Positions 22,020 through 33,699 of a stretch of 64,000 nucleotides of DNA are shown in pieces. Position numbers and translations under genes: made by a program. A model generated the notes under the pieces. That model was not told the origin of the DNA and made no database searches. It saw only the letters and a list, made by a program, of their open reading frames with translations. The stretch's first letter is position 1; each line of letters starts with the position of its first letter. Source of the stretch: Massospora cicadina (taxonomy: Eukaryota > Entomophthoromycota > Entomophthoromycetes > Entomophthorales > Entomophthoraceae). Location: assembly GCA_022478985.1 (NCBI GenBank), contig JAKSZP010009287.1:1-64000 (forward strand), given 5' to 3'.

Positions 22020-22950
22020 AAGGCAAAACAAGGTTTACATTCTTTCTTAGCTTCTTCCCCAAGCATTGGCTGCAAACTGTCCAGTTGCACTACATTTAAA
22101 ACAACAATTTTGCACTTTATTCATCCATTTTTTGTACATTAGGTTTCTTCACCTTTAAAACTCATTTTTTGAAATTTTTATTCTTCTCATCTTTTTATCT
22201 TTTGATTCTGCCATAATCTGATTCTCATCATCTAGAATCTATTTGAGATCTTAATTAGATTCATTCAATGTTGAGCCTAACATTTTAATATACTCCACCA
22301 TTTGCAAAAGGGAAGTCTGATTTGCCAGAACTGAAACATAGTGCAGTGCAGATCTTTAAAGTAATGAAGTACTGTCTGCATTGCAATACACAAATCAAAA
22401 TCTGATGAAAATTTTGTGCCAACCAGGATTTGTGCTTCTTGGTAAAATCATTGGTGAAAGCAGCTATGGTTTCACCCTTCTAGAATTAGATTTCTATATA
22501 CTCCTTTTTGCAGCTAGCCATCTGCTCAGGACTTCCAAAGTCGTTCATGATTGCCTCTTTAGCATTGTTGTATGACCAATTATCTCCAATTAATGAGGCA
22601 ACACCAGAATTTGGCAAACTGTGTCTAACCAGTTTATAGCTGTTACTGATTCCTGACGGTCACCATATCTGAATATAGTCATTTAAAATAGGAAGAAAAA
22701 CGCTGGCTTATTATCTAAATGGAAAATAGGTAATTTTGGCATATCAAAAAATTATTTAGTCACTACTGTGATGGGATATACTCGCCTGGTAACCCTTCCA
22801 ACTATTGGTGAATTTTCAGGTGTCATCTCTAAAACTGGTGCAAAGGCCAGATGCATATTTCTTGGTAGCTGCACTTACCTAATGGAACTTAATTCATCTT
22901 CATTGTTATTAGATAGAACTGCCTCTGTATGCGCACAGTTGCACTTGTGA
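22020..22950 (-). pseudogene. gag: Gag relic H (Gypsy, minus strand)
   Basis: Minus-strand reading gives LIGDNWSYNNAKEAIMNDFG, SPEQMASCKKEYIEI and TIAAFTNDFTKKHKSWLAQ. These correspond to the D gag (NWSYAEAK, ASFADQFYQEAQILVGTK) and to gag of E. A zinc knuckle at 22062-22103 reads CFKCSATGQFAANA, with His to Gln and the last Cys lost. Stops are frequent. The relic lies between two opposed SINE1 copies and has no recognisable pol next to it. Confidence 0.68.
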
Positions 22951-22967
22951 TTTTCTAAGTCATATAA

Positions 22968-23101
22968 AAGAAAACAAGGTGGGTCAACCTTGGGACAAAT
23001 ATACCACGCTGAGTTTTTTAGCCTGTGGTGGTTTTGAACCTTTGTCAATCAAAACTTAACCCAGAAAGGAGCAGAAACCACCCCGCTATTCTATTACTCC
23101 C
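22968..23101 (-). mobile_element. SINE1 copy 2
   Basis: The 134-bp unit is in the opposite orientation to copy 1. It is bounded by a 17-bp duplication with two mismatches (22951-22967 and 23102-23118; core TAAGTCATATAA / TAAGTTATATAA). The B box GGTTCAAAACC is at 23030-23040 on the minus strand. The 3' end GGTTGACCCACC matches copy 1. Confidence 0.85.
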
Positions 23102-23370
23102 TTTTGTAAGTTATATAACTGTTTTATTATTTGCATTACACATTCTGGGTATGACGGAATCATTCTCTGTCTACTTCCCAAGCAGCCTTCTAGAGCATCA
23201 ATTTCTTAAATAGATTAGTCTTCTTATTAAGGAGGTGGCTTTCCATTTAAAATTTATTGACTTTTCACCCTGCTCTATTTACTACTTGGCTTTTGTAACT
23301 CATTCTGTCAAGGTATTTAGAGCATATTGAGATGCTAATCCAGCATATTCTTTTTCACTGTTTCTAGTGT

Positions 23371-23846
23371 TGAGATTTGAGATAATGAGCGAGTTGAGGT
23401 CCCTACTCCAAATGAGCTCTAATAAGTTGACTCTTGAGCTCATATGATCAAAACCTGTCCTTGAAGCCACCAATAGGAAATTTGATCAGGAAGCATCAAA
23501 CAATTGAGAATCAATGGAGATACCTCCTGGAAATTGCACCTCCACTTCCCAAAGTTTTCAAAAAGTGTGACTCAAATCATTGCAGTCATGAGGCTGATAC
23601 AGAATAATGAGGAATCACCAGCTGGTCAATCTGGAAGGATGTGAAAGATACTGATTAAACAGTCCCTTGAAGATCCCCTCTTCACCATGTCCCCATGCGC
23701 CATATATATATATTGACACCTTTTAGCTTAATAAAGTAGTTTATTTCACCCCATCTTTTCGTCTTCATTGACCTCTCCACTAGCTTTAGAGATTTGAGCA
23801 CTTTTTAAACCTTAGTTACAGTCAAGAGGACTGTTAAGCTGACACA
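23371..23846 (+). repeat. Left LTR of Gypsy element B
   Basis: The 476 bp run from TGAGATTTGAG to GCTGACACA and match 40940-41415, also 476 bp. Shared blocks include TTGCACCTCCACTTC and a TTAAAGTA(G)T(T/C)TATTTC region near the probable transcription start. A primer-binding site follows two bases later. The flanking five bases (AGTGT versus ACTAT) are a poor match, so the target duplication is unresolved and the boundaries could shift by a few bases. Confidence 0.8.
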
Positions 23847-23848
23847 AA

Positions 23849-23863
23849 TGGTGCTCACTACAG
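23849..23863 (+). promoter_or_regulatory. Primer-binding site of element B
   Basis: TGGTGCTCACTACAG, identical to those of elements A and D. Confidence 0.82.
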
Positions 23864-23902
23864 AGGGCTCTTAGCTGTCCAATTGAAACTTCTATTACAA
23901 AG

Positions 23903-24077
23903 ATGGATAATAATAGCAATCAAGAAGGCCAACCTTCCAGTCAGTTAAGGAACATAACTAAATGGATTAACACCTCTAAGTATGTTAACTCCTCTACATC
24001 ATAAAATCCTGGAATTTTTGACAGCTTCTAATTCTCCTTACCATCCATTGATCACAATCAGTATCAACTCTGATATG
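23903..24077 (+). pseudogene. gag: Gag start of element B, cut by element C
   Basis: An ATG near 23903 opens a short frame (MDNNSNQEGQPSSQLRNITK) at the expected gag position after the primer site. The sequence runs into C at 24078. ATATG (24073-24077) pairs with ATATT (30890-30894) as the target duplication of C, after which B gag resumes. Confidence 0.55.
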
Positions 24078-24658
24078 TGTTTGGAATTTAACCAGATTAT
24101 GCTTTTACTAATGTGTTTCAATACTAGTAGATTTGTCAGGGATGTTCCCCAATATTCTTACTAGTATTGAGGGCACTAGGCTTCTAAAGGAGGGAGCTCC
24201 AAGATAGTATCAAAGATTAAATAGATGAGTAAGACTTCCTTATTTGTTAGGTATGATACCAGATAGCTTACTAGCTCGAGTTCAGGATCGCCTAGCACAG
24301 TAAATCAAGTTAAAGGACGTTCTGACCAATGGTAAGCCAAAGTTGTAGGTTGATGAGTTCCAAACTATTCTCTGGTCTTGAATGACGATGATTCTAATGG
24401 AAGCGCACTAAGATGCCAAAGACTATATATATGGGATTAATTCCCTAATAAAAATATCTTGTCCTTGGTACACTAGCTTTTACTTGTAGATTGGTGTTTA
24501 GTTGATTTAGGACGTAAGTGCCTAGATATTATAGTGAAAAATGATCAAGTGGCAACTGAATTATTATTGGCTTAAATTTGTGTTACCTGTCAAAAATCAG
24601 AGAATATTATTAATTTAGGAATGCCCGCATGAACCTGTGCAGTGACCACTTTTTAACA
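24078..24658 (+). repeat. Left LTR of Gypsy element C
   Basis: It starts TGTTTGGAATTTAACCAG and ends CACTTTTTAACA. It matches 30314-30889 (TGTTGGGAATTTAACAAG ... CACTTTTTACCA). Both contain a TATATATG/TATATGTA promoter-like run about 350 bp in. Confidence 0.88.
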
Positions 24659-24660
24659 AG

Positions 24661-24675
24661 TAGTACTTGCTACAA
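24661..24675 (+). promoter_or_regulatory. Decayed primer-binding site of element C
   Basis: TAGTACTTGCTACAA differs from the TGGTGCTCACTACAG of the other elements only by G-to-A and C-to-T transitions, including loss of the essential TGG start. It stands two bases after the LTR. Confidence 0.7.
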
Positions 24676-24699
24676 TGGGGTTCTGAGATAACGTTTTCT

Positions 24700-26390
24700 A
24701 TAAGTTATCGAGTTAAAAAATGAGAAGAGAACCAGAGTGCAAAAAGGGGAGTGGTAAAGTTGAGGTTGAAGCATGTTGAACTCCCAAAGTTGCATACCTA
24801 TAATATATGGGAATAGAATCAGCTTTGAAGATGTATGAGTCTATCTACTATCTCATAAAGCAGCATAAAGATGTTAAAAGAAGTCGCAAAGCTATAATTT
24901 TAAAGTCAGAGACATGGAGACCCATAAAATAAGCTGAGTCAAGGGAATCTGGGCAGATTTTTTAGGGCTTGAAGTTACAGCTTTGTATTCCATATCTCAG
25001 AAGTAAGGAGAAGAATTAACATGCCGAGTTGCCACAATAGAGGGCATTATAATGAAGCAGGTCTTAGACATGATTGAGGCGCAGGATCAAGCCATGCAGT
25101 TAGCAAATGCCACGAACAATAATACTAACAAAAATTGTAAGCTGGACAAGGAACTTTAGGAACAGCTCTAGAAGTACCTAAAGTTTAAGGCATGGAAGTC
25201 TGGCTGCAAGAATTGGGAAAAACCATCGCTGATCAGCTATCCACGCTGGAAGGGATACTGGATGTGGTCATGAGTGTTCCAAAAGCGGATCTGTTTTCTC
25301 AAGAAAAGCTAATCATCTAGGATGACAGTTCCACTCAATCTAGTTGAGGTATATTATGAAAGGTGAAGAAAACCCCAGCAGCTTACCCCCATATGGCGCT
25401 CTTCCTCTTCCATGAAAACCATTGACTGGCGGTCAAAAAATTGTGAGCAATCCCACTAAAGCTCTGAATTTTAGACGACTCCAAAATTGCCAGAGTTTCA
25501 GAGAAACGGTATCATGGCATCCTTCAAGTTGTTTGAGATGGCCATTATGGGGTGCGTGGATCACCAGAAGGCAGTTACTATTGTAAACTGCTTCAACTCG
25601 GCAAGCCAGAATAAAATGCCCATCTAGCCGCCAGCAAATGGACTTATGCAGAAGTGAAGGTTGCAATTTTAGGGGAATCTGGTAGTCTGGAACACCTCTA
25701 TAGTTGGCATAAAGAGTTCCTTGGCAATCAATTCTGAAGAGATAAGTCTATCAAAGCCTTCACCTGTTGCTTCTATCAGAAAGCACAGATCCTTACAGGT
25801 GCGGGAGTATTGACTTATTTTGACATCCTGACTGCCATGAAGTTGGCTCTGCGAGGACACTAAGAGCTCAATTGAGTAATGATCCTTGCATTGACTGCGG
25901 ATACAAAAACAGCTCAAATGGCTGTTTTTTTGCACGTTTGTGGGGCCACCTTTGAAGCCTCTAACAAGAGCTTTTGCAACGTTAACACTGCTCCTATTGG
26001 TTATGAGGGGAAATCCACCAATAAAGAATGAGTGGGGACAAATCCCAAGTGTTGAGTAAGTTTGTTTAAAAAACTCTGCAAAAGCAATATGCAGAACTAG
26101 GTCATCTGCTACAAGTGCGAAAGATATGGCCATATCTCACAGTTCTATCATACAAAACCTGAAAAAGTTAACGTGTTTGTCCTCACCAATAAACAATTAT
26201 CATTTATTGGAAAAGATTGGGCGGAGTAGATGTGGAAAAGTCTACCTCCACTTTCACGCAAGTTTCCCCTGACCATGTTTTTGCAGTTACCCGCTTGCAA
26301 GCAAGGGCCCCTGAGCCTGAAATGATTGAAAAAGTGGCACATCCCTATCTGAATAAGAACGCATACCACCAGTTCATATAGAAGCTGATA
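24700..26390 (+). pseudogene. gag: Gag relic of element C
   Basis: Fragments in changing frames match gag of the related elements, for example the block around 25640-25690 (ANGLMQK, LGESGSLEHL). The zinc knuckle at 26107-26148 reads CYKCERYGHISQFY; the final Cys has become Tyr by a single TGT-to-TAT change. Many TAG/TGA stops lie where TGG or CAG codons are expected. Confidence 0.65.
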
Positions 26391-26549
26391 GTCCATTAAA
26401 CGATGATAAAGTTTTGATCTCCATGGATATTTAAAGGAACAATACCCTGAGGTAGCTAATCAGATTTTGCAATCTTTTAATTTATCAAATGATGCTGTCA
26501 TTTATTGAGTAAACAATATTTCTTCATATTCTGATTGCATTTTTGATAA

Positions 26550-26840
26550 TATTTGAGTGAATAAAGTTAGAGTTTGAGCCTTCATTGACAGTGAGGCTCT
26601 AACCAATATTATTTCTACAAAATTCGTGAAGAGTTAAGGCTTTCCCCTAACATAAATTACAATAAGGTTTACAAGATGGCGAGCCTACATACCAAAATGT
26701 TTTAAGGTGTCTATAGCGCCTTGTCTAATCAATTCAGTATCCTTCTTGTGACCGCCCCAGACATATTTCTTCCAAACCAAAATTACAGAATATTAATCAG
26801 CATCAACTTCATGTGATAGCATGGGGTCCAGTGTGATTTC
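26550..26840 (+). pseudogene. Protease relic of element C
   Basis: The motif AFIDSEALTNIISTKFVKS (26578 on) aligns with IIDTGSPVNIISTKLVAK of element A: the catalytic Asp remains but the Gly of DTG is Glu. The hydrophobic end motif near 26780 (NQNYRILI) also matches. Inactive. Confidence 0.7.
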
Positions 26841-27399
26841 AAAACAGTACTCTCAGAATTTTGGGACAAACTTTGCCGCTGTTCACCACTGAAGAGAGGA
26901 ATCATCCCGGCCAATAAGAGCTACTACAATAGTTTGATATATGCAGAAGAGATCGTTCCCATAAAATATGAGCAGATTAGCAAATATTCCTGGCTTCCAC
27001 CAGCTCAAGTTGAAGAAAGTCAGGGGATTCCTTTAAGGGTGTGAGTGCAGACAGTTGCGAAGTCCAAGGAACAGTGCATCATCGAGACTGGGCTTGCCTT
27101 GGATATTCCTAACTATCTGTATGGTGAAATTCATGCATCCTGGAAAAATGCTGAACTGAGCCCTAGGTAGCACCTGGACTTTTAACCTAGACACAGCAAA
27201 ATCAAGGTACTTGTAGCCAACCTCCTGGATAGGCCAATATAGATTGAAAAAACCAAGTAGTGGACTCTGTTTATTTAGTCCTATCACTGAACATTTTGTT
27301 ATTCATGACTTTGGAAATCTGAATGAGATAAGGTTACCTATTGAGCCTGAATCAACAGCAATCCTCAATGTATTCAATCGGGACAAACTGATGAGGGTC

Positions 27400-28330
27400 T
27401 CAGAATAACAAAAGGTTCACGTCCTTAAATTGTTTAAATGATATTTGGGAGTCTTTGCACAAACTGACTAGGATTTGGGATGCACCAAAAAATTTAGTTC
27501 ACAAGGTTGACGTTGGGGATCACCCTCCAATTTGGATGCAACCCATTCAACGTTATCAAGAATGTGAAGTGATAGTTTCTGAGGAAGTTACTAAGCTACT
27601 AGACCATGGGTTGTTGATGCCATCCTCAAACCCTTGATCCAGTCCATTATTTTTTTTAGTACTAGATGGTCCCAACCCAAGATCCAGTCCATTATTAATT
27701 GTAAAAAAGAAGGATGGGACCAACTGGGTCATTATAAACTATCATCAGTTGAATAAAATAATGAAAATTGACTCCTACCCACTTCTGTGAAGCGATGACA
27801 TTTATAATCATTTATGAGGGGCTCAATTCTTTTCAGCAATATATCTTATATCTGGGTATTGAAAAATTGACTTTTCTAGGGAAGACCAGGAAAAATGCGC
27901 AATTTACTGGCAGTAGCCTATATCAGCTGACGTGACTTCCACAAGGTCTTTGTAATTCACTGATGACGTTTCAACATGACATGGATACCATGTTGGTTGA
28001 TTTGAAGTTGTTATGTGTTCTCATCTACCTTGACTACATAAATATCTTTAGCTGCACCTTCATTGATCACCTTAAACATCTAAAAGAGGTCTTCAAGAAA
28101 CTAGCTGCGGCTAATAAGAAAATAAGCCACATAAAATGCCATTTTTTCAAAAATGAATTTAAATAACAGGGGTCCATTGTCAGCTCTAATGGGCTACGCC
28201 CTCAAAAACACAAGGTTGACGTGATTCAGCCCATGTACCAACCAATGAGTGCTTGCAATGTGCAGTTTTTATAAAGATTGTTAGCTAAAATTGCTGCTTC
28301 ATCAATAGTTTTGCTTCTATCACTGAGCCT
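27400..28330 (+). pseudogene. pol: Reverse transcriptase relic of element C
   Basis: Recognisable RT pieces are KKEGWDQLGHYKL (block A region, 27700), the DMDTMLVDLKLLCVLIYLDYINIFS segment ending at about 28055, and FIDHLKHLKEVFKKLAAANK. The catalytic YLDD reads YLDY. A duplicated phrase near 27630-27700 (ATCCAGTCCATTATT occurs twice, 27639 and 27681) indicates a small local tandem duplication of about 42 bp. Multiple stops. Confidence 0.75.
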
Positions 28331-28379
28331 CTTTTTCAGTTGTTAAAGAATCCCAAGAGGGGGATTATATGGAATAAGG

Positions 28380-28860
28380 AAGCTCAGGACTCGTTTGACA
28401 ATCTTAGGATGTACCTGATGACAACCAATCTTGTAGTATCTGAACTTTTGATTGACCCTAAATTATCCAAACCGATGCATCTTTGATGGCAATCAGTGCC
28501 TTGTTGAGTCAGGAGAATGAGTTCAGTGAATAACACACTATAGATTATGCAATTCATATTATGATCAAGCAGAAGAGAATATATACTGTAACTGAGTGGG
28601 AATGCCTTGCAGTAATATACGCCTATAAGCAGTTTCATGTACATATTTATGGGGCCTACTTTACTGTTGTGACCAATCATTTCTTACTTAGATGGCTGCA
28701 TAACCTCAAATATCCTGAAAGGAGGCTAGCAATGGGCTCTTAAGTTGCAAGTGTATGACTATGAAGACATACACCAAGCAGGGAAGCACATCAATATTCT
28801 GATGGGCTGTCACGCTTACTCCACGTTTAGTATTGCAAAATGAAGCTGATGCTTTGTATG
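28380..28860 (+). pseudogene. pol: RNase H relic of element C
   Basis: IQTDASLMAISALLSQENEF marks the start with its catalytic Asp. It continues as YTVTEWECLAVIYAYKQFHV, then TVVTNHFLLRWLHNLKYPER, where the catalytic TDH is TNH. Directly follows RT. Confidence 0.75.
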
Positions 28861-28899
28861 AAATTATTTTCAGCTGGGATACTGGAGACCAGACACTTG

Positions 28900-30030
28900 A
28901 AATTTAGCAGGCCCTCACCAAAGCAATTGAGAGTACGAGAATGATCAAAGGGCAATTGTCCAAAATCATTGGGGTTAAATCCATATCGTATCTAAGACCC
29001 TCCAAGTGCACTGCAATTATTACTGTGGCTCATAAAGTAACATCATGGAGCCTACACAGACTCTAAAACAGATTCAACGGGAGTATTACTGGGAATCTCT
29101 TAACTTTAATATCGCTGAACACCTCAGTTGTTGCGCCATGTGTCAGGCGCACAAGTGCTTTAATAAGCTATAACATTTCAGCTAATGGAGCTTAGGTTCG
29201 CGTGGCATACTGTATCTATCAACGTTGTAGGCTTGTTGACTCTGAGTACTGAGAAAAGCTGATACGTTATTGTAGCAATCACCCAATTAACGCATGTGGT
29301 AGAAATGTGGGCTATTGATAAAGTATATACCAGCAGTACTACCAAGCTTATCATGGAGCAGTTACTTTATTGGCATGGCTGCCCTCAGGTCATCTTAACC
29401 AAAATGGCAGAAACTTTACTATCCATATCAGCCCAAATTAAATGAGCTCATGGGAATTCAGGGAGCACTGATGATGACCTAACATCTGGAGACCAATGGG
29501 ATGGTTGAACAAGTAAATGGGACTCTGGATGATACTTTAAAGTAGCTTGTCACTGGGAATCTTCCAGCTAGGTAACATATTTGTTGGCGGTGACTTTTTC
29601 CTATAACTTAAATTACTATTTATCAACGGGAAAATCCCCTTTTCGATTACTTTATGGGCTTTGAGATGGATTGCCCCCAATTTTATATTCAGCAATTGAG
29701 CTGAGCTAAGCGATGACACCTCTCCAATATATGGAGAGCTTGATGAAGGTTCGTATTGGGTTACAGTCCTCAGCCTATGCTACCACTCTTAGATGGAAAC
29801 TTAAAACCAAGGAATATGAGGGTGCAAACGCCCCAGCTCTCCTAACGTTAAAAATTGGTAATAGTGCTAACTAAAATGATACTATAGTTTCAGGCGCCAA
29901 AACAAGATTAATCAGTTATGGATTGGTCCCTTTGAATTCAATGATAAGTTGGCCTTAGATGCCTAAACAATTGAGGACCTCTCCAATGGTCAAATCGTGA
30001 ATTGAGTACATGTTAAACTCTAATAAGCAT
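28900..30030 (+). pseudogene. pol: Integrase relic of element C
   Basis: Core fragments include SINVVGLLTL, VIVAITQLTHVVEMWA, LYWHGCPQVILTKMAETL (the expected D of LTDN replaced) and SYNLNYYLSTGKSPFRLLYG. Frames shift several times and stops are common. It ends shortly before the purine-rich tract. Confidence 0.72.
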
Positions 30031-30300
30031 GCCAATAACCATCCAAAAAGTCGGGATTAATTTACTAATGATTGTTCAATGGATTTGTGGATTAGCTTTA
30101 AGCTGAGGTTTACTCAGCAATGGTTGCCAATCATTATTTATTTTAAAATCATTATGTATTCTTGAATACTAGTGCCGTTATGTTGCTATCAATTTATGTT
30201 TGATGTTGGTCATTTCCATTGAGTTTCCGCCACCTCTAGACCGTGGGGGGTCCAGCAAAGGTGTTTACGTCAGTAGAATGTTGGGAGAAGTAATCTGGTT

Positions 30301-30313
30301 AAGTGGGGGGATG
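30301..30313 (+). other. Polypurine tract of element C
   Basis: AAGTGGGGGGATG lies immediately before the right LTR start TGTTGGG. Confidence 0.72.
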
Positions 30314-30889
30314 TGTTGGGAATTTAACAAGATTATGCCTTTTCCAATGTGTTCTGATACCAGTGGATTGATGAGGGATGCTTCCATTCTTATCTACTAG
30401 TATTGATGGTTGTAGGCTTCAGAGGGAGAGATCTGCGAGTTATTATTTTTTATTAATTTGATGATAGACTTCCTTATTTATTGGGATGATACCCAATAGT
30501 TTATCAGCAAAGACATGATCGTCTAACCTGTATGAATCAAGTTGAAGGAAGTTCTGACTAATGAATTCCAAACCTGCAGGTCTCTGAGTGCAAAGCTATT
30601 ATCCAGCAATGAATGCTGACAATTTCAATAGGATGGTACTAAGATACCAAATACTATATATGTATGAGAGTATTCCCTAATAAAGATCTTTGTTTTTAGT
30701 ATACTAGTTTCTAATATTAATTGTGTTTTTGTTGATTTAGAATGGAAGTGCCTAGATATCATAGTGAACAACGGTCAAATGTCAACTAAACCATTATTGG
30801 CTAAGATTTGTGTTCCCTGTTGTCATACAGGGAAGTATTATTAAGTTAGTAATACTCTTCTAAACCTGTGCAGTGACCACTTTTTACCA
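30314..30889 (+). repeat. Right LTR of element C
   Basis: Pairs with 24078-24658. It is followed by ATATT, the partner of ATATG at 24073-24077 (four of five bases). Confidence 0.86.
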
Positions 30890-30894
30890 ATATT

Positions 30895-33200
30895 AGAACC
30901 TCAAAGAGATTAATCAACAACTATTGAATGGCATCTACTCAGTGGGAGGCTGCTCCAGTCGCTCCTGAGCCTCTTTGATGCTATCCACAGTATGAGATCT
31001 ATATACCTCAGCCCTACTACCCTTTGGAGAGTTGTCCTTGGGTGCTAAACGCTTTATTTAAGAATCTTCCATCCAGCTATACACCACATCTTACAAATAG
31101 TTGGTTTGCATCACCATGAATTAGCGCAACAACTAGGGCTCACATAAACCCTACACTTTAATATTGTTGATTTTTATAATGGTGTCTCCTCGTTTGCTCA
31201 AGACTATCAAGAAGCCATTGTCAATAACCGTTGACTGAGTAATGAGGATAGTAATCAACTTACTATGCTCAATAGTGGAATTTTGGGTTACCTTGAGGAC
31301 CAGCTTTGTCAAAATGTACAACTCCTTGAGTCCCTCTTGATACAACGCCTCAAACAGATCAAGGACCTTGTTTGAACACTTCAGCAGCATTTTTGGTGTT
31401 AGCCTCCCACAATATCTTCTCATGAACTAAAGGGTCTGAAGGATCCAGGGGGTTAGAAGGTCTATAAGGATTCCATGGACCCTAAAGACCTTCTAATTCT
31501 ATGGCACCTACTCCTGGTGATCCCAACAACTCCTGGAAACAAGACGCTCTAGTGACAATCGCTGCTTTAAGGGATCAAATATGAAATGTGGCTCAAGGAT
31601 GCAAGCTCGAAGTAGATAGAATCCTCTCAATCCCAGAACTCAATTAATTACTTATCAGACAAAAAATTATATTGCATCCGCTAAGCTTAACAATAACTGC
31701 ATAACCCAGGTCAATCAAACCTGTTGCAGGTTTAAACATCTTGAGTAACTTTAAGAGTCGTCTGTTCCTCCAACCTACTGAAATTCAAGCCCTGAAGGAG
31801 CAAGTTGCCTTTAAAGCTTCAGTTACCCTTCTAAAGTGCAATTGGGTTGAGATTCAGGAGGATTTAGAAGGATTATAATGATTGGAGCAACAAGCCCCTC
31901 ACAACTATGCAGAAACCAAGATCCTGAGCAACCACCAGTTCCTGCTGTAAATGCTCTTTCCACTCTTATTGTGACTAACTTTGAGCCTAGTTTCAAGGAA
32001 AAATTCACCCTTAATAGGAAAGTATCACCTCCTTCTTGTACGCTTATGAGAGATCAATGGAGGAGGCCACCAACCATCAGAAAGTGAAGCGCATCCACTC
32101 CTGCCTGCATAGTACCGCCCAGGAAATTAAGACTTCCTATTTAAAGAAATGTCACACTTGGGAACAAGTCTAGATGGCCCTAATATAGGAATTAAGAATC
32201 AACCAGACCTTGGCCAAACAGAATCATGCGTTCATAGTCATTCATTTTAACAAAGGAGAAATAGTAAGGTGTTTTAGCCGATTATAATATAAAGAACAAC
32301 CCTAGGTAATCACTAATTGTGTTGCATCAAATGATGCAATAAAAGCAGTTATTTGCACATTGGTTCTCATCCTTAATACAAATGCACATGATTAACCAGA
32401 AGAGCAACTTCACCTTTATCCAGAAAAATGGTTTTACTTAATAAGATTTCTGCGTCAACCTTTCACTCCAAGTCCTCTGCATCTACCTCTTACACCTGTC
32501 CTCAAGTCTACATTTTTGAGAATCAGAAGAACCCCTTACTTTGATTATCATACTGCAATGGATTCCATCATGGTATCAAGCCTTGTTGATTAAGACTAGA
32601 TGAGGAGGCTTTAAAGGGAAGTCAGCCTGATGAATGAGTCGCTTCTTGCCGACGTCCTTGTATTACCTCAAGAATGTTTAGCAACCTCTAATGAGTCTAA
32701 TGTTGTTGTATTAGAAGATGATTTGGTACCCATCAATATAAAGAACCTGATGCTTATTATTCTAATTCTAATAATTCCTGCCTTCTCTCTCTGCCTCCTC
32801 AGTTTTGGAGTTAAGTTACTTGTGTTGCTGTTTGAGTTTATAAGATTCCTGTCCACGCCATTGTTGAAAGTGGTTAACCATAGATGTCAAATCGTCTAAA
32901 TTTATGAAGCGTATCAAAGTAGCTTCCAACTAGCCTCACTACATAGAATATGGAACAGCTGGACCACAATGTATTTTGTACATTAGGGCCTACTAACCAC
33001 TGCTCATTTACTTTGGCAAGATTTCTATGATTTCCCCAGCTTTTGAATTAGACAACCCAAATATGACCTCTTTGGGACTTAGTTTTTAAGGACTATTCCA
33101 TTATCGTGCACTATGATGAAAGATTATTATCCCTTTTAGGACACAGGTTCCCATTGGGTTTGAAACCTCCCACGATGTCAAGGCAGAGGTCAAAGCTAAG
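30895..33200 (+). pseudogene. gag: Gag relic of element B, main part
   Basis: After the C insertion, B resumes with EAAPVAPEPL and QYEIYIPQPYYPLESCPWVL, followed by long stretches with alternating frames. A weak gag-like piece appears near 32080-32250. Small open stretches at 31823-32008 (-) and 32630-32899 (+) are probably incidental. I could not find an intact zinc knuckle. The region is assigned by its place between the B primer site and protease. Confidence 0.5.
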
Positions 33201-33229
33201 CTTGCCTATTGGAAAGTGAAAGCCAGATC

Positions 33230-33480
33230 AACGTTCTCAAATATCATTTAATGGTTTCTCAAGTATGGATAACCCTCATGTGTTAGATGGCCAAGAGGGC
33301 ATGATTATTTATTTTCTTAAAATGACTACTATACCGCCAAAGTCCCAAATAATCATTGATACCCAGGTAAATATCAATATCACCTTGATAAAATCTCTGT
33401 AAATATAAGGTATGGATATTCCATCAGTCAAGGGAATCCTGACCTGTCCAGGAATTTTAGATCCCGCCTATGCTGGATAT
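33230..33480 (+). pseudogene. Protease relic of element B
   Basis: SQIIIDTQVNINITLIKSL at about 33345-33401 aligns with the protease active-site region. Asp-Thr is kept but the Gly is Gln. The domain lies between gag and RT as expected. Confidence 0.6.
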
Positions 33481-33699
33481 ATTGGTGCTGCTGGACAAAC
33501 TCACTGACAATCCTAGGACATTCAAGCCTAATACTCCAGCCACTAAGGCTCTCTTCTTTCCTGTAGAGGCCATTCATGAAGTTCATAGCTTTGGAAGTCT
33601 AGGGGATTTTTGGTTAGGATCACCCCCATCAGTAGCTCTAGTTAAAACTCATTTGCGCATGAGCTCACCATCAAACAACAGAAACAAGTTAAGAATTTA

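Noticed and set aside
23366..23370. AGTGT / ACTAT as the target duplication of element B.
   Set aside because: Only three of five bases agree and the LTR edges are uncertain by a few bases, so it was not annotated.
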